The translations under genes and the position numbers were made by a program. Of a stretch of 22,844 nt of DNA, positions 15,066 to 21,935 are shown one piece after another. Source of the stretch: an uncultured Schwartzia sp. (GTDB lineage Bacteria > Bacillota > Negativicutes > Selenomonadales > Selenomonadaceae); the NCBI GenBank assembly GCA_905372875.1, contig CAJPQU010000011.1, positions 1 to 22,844 of the forward strand, in the 5' to 3' direction. The stretch's first letter is position 1. Each line of letters begins with the position of its first letter. Below the pieces are notes generated by a model. The model made no database searches and was not told where the DNA came from. It was given only the letters and a program-made list of their open reading frames with translations.

Positions 15066-16472
15066 ATGAAAAAGTATGATGTGGCTATTATCGGAGCGGG
15101 CCCGGCGGGCTCTTTTGCCGCCTATGAACTGACTGAAAAGAGGCCGGGTCTCAACATCGTTGTCTTGGAGAGCGGGCAAGATATTTATCATCGATCCTGT
15201 CCCATCGCGACGGGCAAGGTGAAGAACTGCATCAATTGCAAACCGTGCAATATCATGCGTGGGTTTGGCGGTGCGGGGGCTTTTTCTGATGGAAAATATA
15301 ATTTTACGACACAGTTCGGTGGCTGGCTGAATGAATACATTGACGATGATAAGGTTATGGATCTCATTCGCTATGTAGATGAGATCAATCTCCGCCATGG
15401 GGCCCCTTCTCAAGTCTTTACAACAAAGGGAAGTGAACTTCGGCGAGAGGCGCTCCGTCATGATCTCCACCTCTTGGATGCCAGTGTGCGTCATTTGGGG
15501 ACGGAGAATAACCTTCGCCTATTAGAAGCAATGTATGAAGTTCTTAAGGGGCGGGTGGAGTTTCGCTTTCTGACGCCGGTTAAAACAATAGAAACCGATG
15601 GGCACGGCGACAATGCATTGGTGTTGGAAAATGGAGAACCCCTCGCTGTAGAGTATATCATCGCCGCACCGGGGCGGGCCGGTGCAGAATGGTTCAGTGA
15701 TGAATGTCAACGCCTTGGGGTTAAGCTCATCAACAATCAGGTGGACGTGGGCGTGCGGGTGGAAGTACCAGACGAGATATGGAATCATATCACCGATCAA
15801 GTCTACGAAGCGAAGTTAGTCTATCGAACGAAGCGGTACGGCGATTTAGTACGCACCTTCTGTATGAATCCTCACGGTCACGTGGTGACAGAGAATACCG
15901 ACGGTGTCATCACGGTGAACGGTCATTCTTATAGCGACCCGAACCTGCAGAGCCATAATACCAATTTTGCCCTTTTGGTGAGCAATCACTTTACAGAACC
16001 CTTTCACGAGCCGTATAAATATGGAAAACGTATTGCTTCCTTTTCCAATATGTTGAGCGGCGGCGTTTTGGTGCAGCGCTGGGGCGATTTAGCCAAAGGG
16101 CGGCGCACGGATACTGACCGATTGGCAAAGAGTTTCACCCGGCCCACGCTTTCTGCGACGCCGGGGGATTTAGGATTGGTGCTGCCGAAGCGTCACTTGG
16201 ATAATCTCATGGAAATGATTCAGACTTTGGATCACATCGCACCGGGCATGACGAACGATGATACGCTTCTTTATGGCGTAGAGGTGAAGTTTTACAGTTC
16301 TCGCATTACGTTGACGAAGGAACTGGAAATGCCCCTCTCAAATATCTTTGCTGCCGGGGATGGTGCGGGTGTGACCCGCGGTCTTTCCCAAGCGGCAGCC
16401 AGCGGTGTCTACGTAGCTCGAACCATTTTAGCACGGATGGAAGCAACAGGAGCTTCTTGCGGGAATTTCTGA
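15066..16472 (+). CDS. FAD-dependent oxidoreductase (COG2509-like)
   Basis: A cytosolic flavoprotein of 468 residues with unknown substrate. The N-terminal Rossmann motif IIGAGPAG (8-15) binds the ADP part of FAD; the C-terminal NIFAAGDGAGVTRGLSQAAA segment is the second FAD-contact motif. Near the N-terminus a cysteine cluster (Cys45, then CINCKPC with Cys55, Cys58 and Cys61) and the following GFGGAGAFSDGKYN are typical of the COG2509 'uncharacterised FAD-dependent dehydrogenase' group. The CxxCxxC hints at a metal or iron-sulfur site, which I cannot confirm. ATG at 15066 is the natural start for the Rossmann domain, although its ribosome binding site (GGCGGAG) is close. The gene is alone, divergent from putP. 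Confidence 0.85.
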   Translation: MKKYDVAIIGAGPAGSFAAYELTEKRPGLNIVVLESGQDIYHRSCPIATGKVKNCINCKPCNIMRGFGGAGAFSDGKYNFTTQFGGWLNEYIDDDKVMDLIRYVDEINLRHGAPSQVFTTKGSELRREALRHDLHLLDASVRHLGTENNLRLLEAMYEVLKGRVEFRFLTPVKTIETDGHGDNALVLENGEPLAVEYIIAAPGRAGAEWFSDECQRLGVKLINNQVDVGVRVEVPDEIWNHITDQVYEAKLVYRTKRYGDLVRTFCMNPHGHVVTENTDGVITVNGHSYSDPNLQSHNTNFALLVSNHFTEPFHEPYKYGKRIASFSNMLSGGVLVQRWGDLAKGRRTDTDRLAKSFTRPTLSATPGDLGLVLPKRHLDNLMEMIQTLDHIAPGMTNDDTLLYGVEVKFYSSRITLTKELEMPLSNIFAAGDGAGVTRGLSQAAASGVYVARTILARMEATGASCGNF

Positions 16473-16537
16473 AGGCTGTAAGACACATGTTGCTTTTCGC
16501 TCATTCTCTAAGCCACTAAAGTTTTTTTATGAATAGA

Positions 16538-16566
16538 TTATCTTTTGACGGGGAATATGGTATTAT
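16538..16566 (+). promoter_or_regulatory. Promoter of the response-regulator/CheX pair
   Basis: TGGTATTAT (16558-16566) is an extended -10, with a weak -35 TTATCT (16538-16543) at 17 bases. A TTGACG at 16545 is too close to pair. No sigma-28 (flagellar-type) promoter pattern is seen. Confidence 0.5.
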
Positions 16567-16606
16567 GATACGTAGATTAGATTAACAGAGAAATGGGTGA
16601 CGATGT

Positions 16607-17467
16607 GTGGAACGTCTGAAAGTAATGATTGTAGATGATTCTCGTGTCAGCTGCTCGGTGCTGTCGGAGGTTTTAGCCAAGACGAATTTTGTGGTGGCGG
16701 CGACTGCGAATAACGCCGGAGAGGCGGTAGAGAAGTATCAGGAGTGCCAGCCGGATGTGGTGACTATGGACATGAATTTGCCCGATGCCGACGGGATCGA
16801 GTGCAGCCGAAGGATTCGGGCCATTGATCCTAAAGCCCGGATCCTCATGATCAGTGCCATGCGGGATGCCGCACTGATGCTCAAGGGCCGCGAGGCCGGT
16901 ATCGGTTCCTTCCTGCAAAAGCCGGTGGCACCCAATGAACTTTTGGATGCGCTGACCTTCCTTTGCCAAGATCAGTTGGGCCATTTGGGAGAGCTGAAAG
17001 ATCTGTACGTGAAGTCCTTTGCCAAAGTGCTGGAAAAAGGGCTCTTCAGTCTGGTGGGCGTTCCCAGCCAGGTTACCGTTGAGGTGGCCGAGGGAAACTA
17101 CCTTGATGTCAACGGCATCGCGGTCATCATCGGTTTAACGGGGACGCCTATGGGACGAGCTATTGTCTATATGGATCGTTCGACCATGCGCCAATTCGCC
17201 TGCGCTCTTTTGGGGAAGGACAATGAAAAAGAGTTGTCCGAAGAGGAGGCCAGCGATGCGGTGGAAGAGGCGGCCAACATCATCATCGGGCGGGCCGCTT
17301 CCACCATCAATGATATGAAGGAAAAAGAGATGCGCATTTCACCGCCGGGGACCATTTGCGGCGCGTCCATCCGCATTGCCAATTTTAAGATGATGTCTTT
17401 CCGCGTAAAAGCTGAGACACGGCTGGGAGATATCTGCATGAATATCGGTTTTGCGGAGGGGGAGTAA
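16607..17467 (+). CDS. Response regulator with C-terminal CheX-type phosphatase domain
   Basis: A cytosolic signalling protein of 286 residues joining a receiver to a CheC/CheX/FliY-type phosphatase fold. The receiver (about 4-120) has acidic Asp10 and Asp11, phosphoacceptor Asp55 in VVTMDMNLP, and Lys105 in LQKPV. The C-terminal domain (about 130-286) shows the phosphatase helix: Asp217, Glu221 and Asn224 in SDAVEEAANIIIG, with a Pro 22 residues after the Asn. The domain that normally removes phosphate from CheY is thus fused to a receiver. GTG at 16607 follows GGGTGA by six bases. The next gene, a free CheX, starts after three bases. No histidine kinase or DNA-binding output domain is present, so the output is unknown. 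Confidence 0.85.
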   Translation: MERLKVMIVDDSRVSCSVLSEVLAKTNFVVAATANNAGEAVEKYQECQPDVVTMDMNLPDADGIECSRRIRAIDPKARILMISAMRDAALMLKGREAGIGSFLQKPVAPNELLDALTFLCQDQLGHLGELKDLYVKSFAKVLEKGLFSLVGVPSQVTVEVAEGNYLDVNGIAVIIGLTGTPMGRAIVYMDRSTMRQFACALLGKDNEKELSEEEASDAVEEAANIIIGRAASTINDMKEKEMRISPPGTICGASIRIANFKMMSFRVKAETRLGDICMNIGFAEGE

Positions 17468-17470
17468 GAG

Positions 17471-17929
17471 ATGGACGCGAAATTAGTCAACCCCTTCATT
17501 GATGCGATCGTCAACGTGATGCCCCAGATGGGCTTTGAGGTGCCTCAGCGGGCAGGGATGAGCGTGAAGAATCAGACTTGCAAAAGTCTTGACGTATCCA
17601 TCATCGTCGGTTTTACGAAAGGACTGCGGGGCAATATCGTTTACAATATGTCGGAGGATACGGCAAAGTTTATCGCTTCGAAGATGATGATGGGGATGCC
17701 GGTGGATGAGCTGAACGACATGGCACAGAGCGCGCTTTCCGAGCTATCAAACATGCTGACGGCCAATGCGGCTACTAATCTTGCTGCGTTGGGTATGGAG
17801 GTGGATATATCCACCCCCAGCCTTACCGTGGGCAAGGATTTCCAGATCAAGATCAGTAATACGCAGTACCTTTCCGTCGACATGGATCTGGGCGGTAAGA
17901 TCCTAGAACTTGATATCGCAGTGCAGTGA
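17471..17929 (+). CDS. CheX-family phosphatase, stand-alone
   Basis: A 152-residue protein of the CheX family, known elsewhere as phosphatases of phosphorylated CheY in chemotaxis. Ser87, Glu91 and Asn94 in SALSELSNMLTANA fit the S/D-x3-E-x2-N active helix, and a Pro lies 22 residues after the Asn, as in the C-terminal domain of the gene before it. GVGFTKGLRGNIVYN-like core strands (about 45-60) also fit the fold. The start follows GAGGGGGAG, and the gap to the upstream gene is three bases, so the two are co-translated. CheX acts as a dimer in studied species, so a heterodimer with the fused domain is a reasonable inference. No motility gene is near. Confidence 0.85.
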   Translation: MDAKLVNPFIDAIVNVMPQMGFEVPQRAGMSVKNQTCKSLDVSIIVGFTKGLRGNIVYNMSEDTAKFIASKMMMGMPVDELNDMAQSALSELSNMLTANAATNLAALGMEVDISTPSLTVGKDFQIKISNTQYLSVDMDLGGKILELDIAVQ

Positions 17930-17943
17930 ATAGGGAAATCAGG

Positions 17944-17973
17944 CAGGCGGACAGAAGCTCCGCCTGTTTTTTT
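17944..17973 (+). terminator. Intrinsic terminator after the CheX gene
   Basis: CAGGCGGA pairs perfectly with TCCGCCTG around a seven-base loop and is followed by seven T. Confidence 0.95.
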
Positions 17974-18023
17974 ATTGCAATAAAGAATATCGAAAATAAT
18001 ATTTGACTTTTTGACTTATTGCA
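17972..18023. repeat. Palindrome and tandem 8-mers upstream of clpB
   Basis: A perfect 12-bp palindrome TTATTGCAATAA (17972-17983) is followed by two adjacent copies of TTTGACTT (18002-18009 and 18010-18017) and by a second TTATTGCA (18016-18023) that repeats the left part of the palindrome. The tandem 8-mers carry the -35 box. Read on the other strand they contain GTCAAA heptads, as in CtsR sites, but with a period of 8 rather than 10. Confidence 0.6.
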
Positions 18024-18030
18024 GTATAAT
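18003..18030 (+). promoter_or_regulatory. clpB promoter
   Basis: TTGACT (18003-18008), a 16-base spacer and a perfect TATAAT (18025-18030). The transcript would start near 18037 and carry a small AGCTG/CAGCT hairpin (18040-18055) about 50 bases before the start codon. Confidence 0.75.
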
Positions 18031-18106
18031 AGTGTCAGAAGCTGGGGCGACAGCTCCGACAGCATGTTAATGGACTATTACCGTTTCTATTTAGGAGGGA
18101 ACGATC

Positions 18107-20680
18107 ATGAGTGAAGAAAAATATACACAAAAAACCTTAGCCGCCATACAATCGGCACAGCAAATGGCGGCGCTCCATTACCATCAGGAAATTACGTCGG
18201 CACACCTTCTCTTGGCTTTGGTGAAGGAGCCTGAGGGGCTCTTGCAGACGATCTTCGATGAGGCGAAAGTGGATCTTCCTATGTTGAAAGTGCGCTTAGA
18301 GCAGATTCTCGCCAAAATTCCCAGTGTCAGGGGGCAGGATCGCCTGTCCATGGGCGTCGATATGGCGCGGGTTATGGCAAAAGCCGATGCGGCGGCGCGG
18401 GAGATGAAGGACGATTTTGTCAGCACGGAACATTTTCTCTTAGGGATCGTGTCGGACGGCAGCGAGGAAGTGCAGGCGGCCTGTCGGGAATTTGGTCTGA
18501 CAAAGGCGAAGATTCAAGGTTCTATTAAGAAAAATCGCAAGCAGAACGTGACCAGCGATCATCCGGAAGACGGCTATAAATCTTTGGAAAAGTATGGCCG
18601 CGATCTCACAGCGGCGGCGCGGGCCGGAAAGCTTGACCCGGTAATCGGTCGGGATGAGGAAATTCGCCGGACGATTGAAATTTTGTCCCGCCGCACGAAA
18701 AATAACCCGGTTCTCATCGGCGAGCCGGGGGTGGGAAAGACAGCTATTGTCGAGGGATTGGCGCGGCGCATTGTGGCTGGGGACGTGCCGGAATCGCTGA
18801 AAAATAAGAGTGTCTATTCCCTCGATTTGGGGGCTTTGGTAGCGGGGGCGAAATTCCGCGGTGAATTTGAGGAACGTTTGAAAGCTGTGCTGGGTGAGAT
18901 CGTAAAGTCGGACGGTCAAATCCTTCTCTTTATCGATGAAGTGCATACTGTCGTGGGCGCGGGGGCAGCGGAAGGTTCCATGGATGCGGGGAATCTCTTA
19001 AAACCCATGCTGGCCCGCGGTGAATTGCGCTGTATTGGCGCAACGACCCTGAATGAGTACCGTAAGTATATCGAAAAGGATGCAGCCTTGGAGCGTCGTT
19101 TTCAGCCGGTCATGGTAGGAGAACCAACCGTCGAAGATACCATTTCTATCCTGCGCGGCTTAAAGGATCGCTACGAAGTGCACCACGGCGTTCGCATTCG
19201 GGATGCAGCCTTAGTGGCGGCAGCGACGCTTTCCGACCGGTACATCTCCGATCGGTTCCTGCCGGATAAGGCCATTGATTTAGTCGATGAAGCGGCGGCC
19301 AAACTGCGGACGGAAATCGAGTCGGTACCCGCTCCGATCGACGAAGTGCAGCGAAAGATCATGCAGCTGGAGATCGAAGAGCAGGCGCTCAATAAAGAGT
19401 CGGACGCGGCGTCAAAGGCACGTTTAGCGGAATTAGACAAAGAAAAAGCGGCGCTTAAGGATAAAGAAGCGACGCTGCGAGGCCGCTGGGAAGCCGAAAA
19501 ACAGGGTATCCTGCGGGTACGGGCCATTAAGAAGGAAATGGACGAAGCGAAACAGTCCATGGAGCAGGCAGAACGCAGCGGCGATTTGATGAAAGCATCG
19601 GAAATCAAATACGGGAAATTACCGGATTTGCAGAAAAAACTGGACGATGAAGAAAAGATCATCGCTGAACACGCCGCTGACAATCGACTTCTGAAAGAGG
19701 AGGTAGGGGAGGAAGACATCGCGGCGGTGGTGAGCCGTTGGACAGGGATTCCGGTTACCAAGATGCTCACCGGCGAGCGGGAGAAGCTCCTGCATTTGGC
19801 AGATGTGCTTCACCAACGAGTTGTCGGGCAGGATGAAGCGGTACGGGTCGTCAGTCAGGCTATCCTTCGGGCACGGGCCGGAATTAAAGATCCCAGCCGC
19901 CCCATCGGGTCCTTCATCTTTCTCGGCCCCACCGGCGTGGGCAAGACAGAATTGGCTAAGGCATTGGCGGAGGCTTTGTTTGACGACGAACGCAGCATGA
20001 TCCGCATCGATATGTCAGAATACATGGAGAAGCACTCGGTGGCTCGGCTCATTGGGGCGCCTCCGGGGTATGTCGGTTACGATGAAGGCGGTCAGCTCAC
20101 TGAAGCGGTACGCCGCCGTCCTTACAGTGTCATCCTTTTGGATGAGATCGAAAAGGCACACCGAGACGTCTTTAACGTACTCCTCCAAATCCTTGACGAT
20201 GGGCGCCTGACAGATGGCAAAGGCCGGGTGGTAAACTTCAAAAATACGGTCATCATTATGACCTCAAATCTTGGCTCGCAAGAAATCCTCAATAAAGATT
20301 TCGACGCGGCGCAAAAGGCAGTTCGCGATTTGCTGAAGGAGTATTTCCGTCCTGAATTCTTGAATCGTGTGGACGATATTGTGGTGTTCCGGGCGCTGGC
20401 CAAGGAACAAGTGAAGGAAATTGCGGCACTGCTCCTTTCTGGGCTTTCGAAGCGACTGGAAAAGCAGGTCAAAGTGAAGCTGACTTGGAGCGACGCTGCC
20501 TTGGCTACTTTAGCAGAGCAGGGCTTCGACCCGAACTTTGGAGCACGTCCGCTGCGTCGTCTCCTTAGCCATTCCATCGAGACGCTGCTTTCGGAGAAGA
20601 TCATTCGGGGAGATGTGACAGCCGGCGATACGGTTGCCATCGGGCTGAAAAACGGTGTATTTACGGCGAAAAAAGTGTGA
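18107..20680 (+). CDS. clpB: ATP-dependent chaperone ClpB (disaggregase)
   Basis: Hexameric AAA+ disaggregase that, with DnaK, pulls proteins out of aggregates after heat or other stress; cytosolic. The 857-residue protein has the full layout: Clp_N repeats (about 1-145), first AAA+ module with Walker A GEPGVGKT (205-212) and Walker B FIDEVH (near 275), a coiled-coil middle domain (about 405-525, rich in Glu, Lys and Ala), a second AAA+ module with Walker A GPTGVGKT (607-614) and LLDEIEKAH, and a C-terminal D2-small domain with GARPLRRLL. The long middle domain and the lack of a ClpP-binding loop distinguish ClpB from ClpC or ClpA. TAGGAGGG supports the ATG. It is monocistronic, with its own promoter and terminator. 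Confidence 0.97.
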   Translation: MSEEKYTQKTLAAIQSAQQMAALHYHQEITSAHLLLALVKEPEGLLQTIFDEAKVDLPMLKVRLEQILAKIPSVRGQDRLSMGVDMARVMAKADAAAREMKDDFVSTEHFLLGIVSDGSEEVQAACREFGLTKAKIQGSIKKNRKQNVTSDHPEDGYKSLEKYGRDLTAAARAGKLDPVIGRDEEIRRTIEILSRRTKNNPVLIGEPGVGKTAIVEGLARRIVAGDVPESLKNKSVYSLDLGALVAGAKFRGEFEERLKAVLGEIVKSDGQILLFIDEVHTVVGAGAAEGSMDAGNLLKPMLARGELRCIGATTLNEYRKYIEKDAALERRFQPVMVGEPTVEDTISILRGLKDRYEVHHGVRIRDAALVAAATLSDRYISDRFLPDKAIDLVDEAAAKLRTEIESVPAPIDEVQRKIMQLEIEEQALNKESDAASKARLAELDKEKAALKDKEATLRGRWEAEKQGILRVRAIKKEMDEAKQSMEQAERSGDLMKASEIKYGKLPDLQKKLDDEEKIIAEHAADNRLLKEEVGEEDIAAVVSRWTGIPVTKMLTGEREKLLHLADVLHQRVVGQDEAVRVVSQAILRARAGIKDPSRPIGSFIFLGPTGVGKTELAKALAEALFDDERSMIRIDMSEYMEKHSVARLIGAPPGYVGYDEGGQLTEAVRRRPYSVILLDEIEKAHRDVFNVLLQILDDGRLTDGKGRVVNFKNTVIIMTSNLGSQEILNKDFDAAQKAVRDLLKEYFRPEFLNRVDDIVVFRALAKEQVKEIAALLLSGLSKRLEKQVKVKLTWSDAALATLAEQGFDPNFGARPLRRLLSHSIETLLSEKIIRGDVTAGDTVAIGLKNGVFTAKKV

Positions 20681-20706
20681 GATTAACTCAATACGGTTTA
20701 TTTTGG

Positions 20707-20751
20707 CGTCTTTTCATCGGCGGTGTATCTGTCGATGAGAAGACGTTTTTT
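20707..20751 (+). terminator. Intrinsic terminator after clpB
   Basis: CGTCTTTTCATCG (20707-20719) pairs with CGATGAGAAGACG (20733-20745), a 13-bp stem with one T-G pair and a 13-base loop, followed by six T. Confidence 0.93.
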
Positions 20752-20827
20752 GTTGATACAGCCGGGTTTCAGGTTACAGTGTTATGATTGGAAATAGATT
20801 TTGTCAAGTTTGAGGTGTTGAACACTT

Positions 20828-21790
20828 ATGAAAAGGTATATCCTTCCCGTATTTTTTACAGCGATGGCAACGGCGGTATTGACGGTAACGCTTTTAGTGG
20901 GCGCAGGTGCTTATGCGGTGGGAAGCTGTTTCATCGATTTGGCGCTGAAGCGCGGCTCGGGGGGAGATCCTATGGCGCCGCCGGTGGTTTTTAAAAGTGC
21001 CATTGAAGGTAGCGGGCGAAAGATTGAAAGCGCACGGCGACCAGAGTACCCGGCTGAGGAATGGCGTCTTCGTTCCTTTGATGGTCTGGTGCTTCAGGGG
21101 ACCCATTTCCAGCCGGCTGAGGAGAGCCATCGGTGGGTTGTTTTAGTCCACGGTTATGGCTTGGAACAGGATTATACATGGCAGTTTGCCGATCGTTATT
21201 TGAAACATGGCTATCAAGTTCTCACGCCGGATATGCGGGCTTCAGGAAAAAGCGAAGGAAAGTATCTAACCATGGGGGCCTTAGAGAGCCGGGACATAGA
21301 GAACTGGGTGAAGGAAATAAAAAAGCGTGACCCGGCAGCGAAAATCCTTCTTCACGGGGTATCCATGGGGGCGGCCACGGTGATGCTGGCGTCGGCCCGC
21401 CAGCCTGACGGTGTAGTGGCAGCGATAGAGGACAGTGGGTACAGCGATCTTTATGATCTCTTTGGCACCGAGTTGGAACGGCTCGTCGGTGTATCTTTAC
21501 GACCAATACTGGAACTTTCGGATTTTATCTGTCGTCAACGGGCGGGGTTTTCTTTTGCCGAGGCATCGCCTATTGAGGCGGTGGGCAATATACATCTTCC
21601 TATCCTTTTTATACACAGCGATGTAGATAAGCTGGTCGCTTACGATATGATGGAGGACCTCTATGCCGTTTGTCCGGCGACAGGCAAGGAACAGTATACG
21701 GTTCACGGTTTCCCCCACGGCGTGGCCTATCAGGATAAAAATTATTTCTCGACGGTGTTTGCTTTTGCCGATCGCTGGACCGCTTCTTAA
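20828..21790 (+). CDS. Membrane-anchored alpha/beta hydrolase
   Basis: A serine hydrolase of 320 residues with the alpha/beta fold. Residues 5-31 form a hydrophobic N-terminal segment, probably a signal anchor placing the enzyme outside the cytoplasmic membrane; a cleavable signal is possible. The oxyanion-loop motif VLVHGYG (106-111), the nucleophile Ser179 in HGVSMGA, an acid at Asp267 (HSDVDK) and His297 (FPHGVA) give a complete catalytic triad. The closest family pattern is the Bem46/YqkD type, whose substrates are unknown. GAGGTG lies about ten bases upstream of ATG. The promoter was not clearly found; TATGAT at 20783 has no -35 at normal spacing. It stands alone between clpB and the MATE gene. 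Confidence 0.88.
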   Translation: MKRYILPVFFTAMATAVLTVTLLVGAGAYAVGSCFIDLALKRGSGGDPMAPPVVFKSAIEGSGRKIESARRPEYPAEEWRLRSFDGLVLQGTHFQPAEESHRWVVLVHGYGLEQDYTWQFADRYLKHGYQVLTPDMRASGKSEGKYLTMGALESRDIENWVKEIKKRDPAAKILLHGVSMGAATVMLASARQPDGVVAAIEDSGYSDLYDLFGTELERLVGVSLRPILELSDFICRQRAGFSFAEASPIEAVGNIHLPILFIHSDVDKLVAYDMMEDLYAVCPATGKEQYTVHGFPHGVAYQDKNYFSTVFAFADRWTAS

Positions 21791-21838
21791 AATTCGAGCA
21801 GTGATGTTTTTGCGGGCGAAGGCGATTTTTCTTGTACA

Positions 21839-21866
21839 TTGCGTTCCTTGATATCTATGATATAAT
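21839..21866 (+). promoter_or_regulatory. Promoter of the MATE gene
   Basis: TGATATAAT (21858-21866) is a perfect extended -10. TTGCGT (21839-21844) is a partial -35 at a 16-base spacing. Transcription would start near 21873, within the inverted repeat listed separately. Confidence 0.65.
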
Positions 21867-21885
21867 ATGAACATATTTTCATATT
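21864..21885. promoter_or_regulatory. Inverted repeat over the MATE gene transcription start
   Basis: AATATGAA (21864-21871) and TTCATATT (21878-21885) are perfect 8-bp arms separated by CATATT. The dyad begins inside the -10 box and covers the predicted start, a position typical of repressor operators. Confidence 0.55.
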
Positions 21886-21935
21886 TAGCAAAGATGTAAC
21901 AGAGATAGAGCGAGGAAGGTCAGGGGAGAAAGATT

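Noticed and set aside
16473..16606. Terminator after the flavoprotein gene
   Set aside because: A T-run occurs at 16522-16528, but the nearest stem is only about three bases long, so no terminator was called.
18002..18017. Canonical CtsR operator before clpB
   Set aside because: The GTCAAA heptads on the minus strand are separated by one base, not the three-base spacing of the CtsR consensus; reported only as a related repeat.
19171..19770. Minus-strand open frame opposite the ClpB middle domain
   Set aside because: It is serine-rich and arises from reverse reading of coiled-coil codons; no ribosome binding site or family match is seen.
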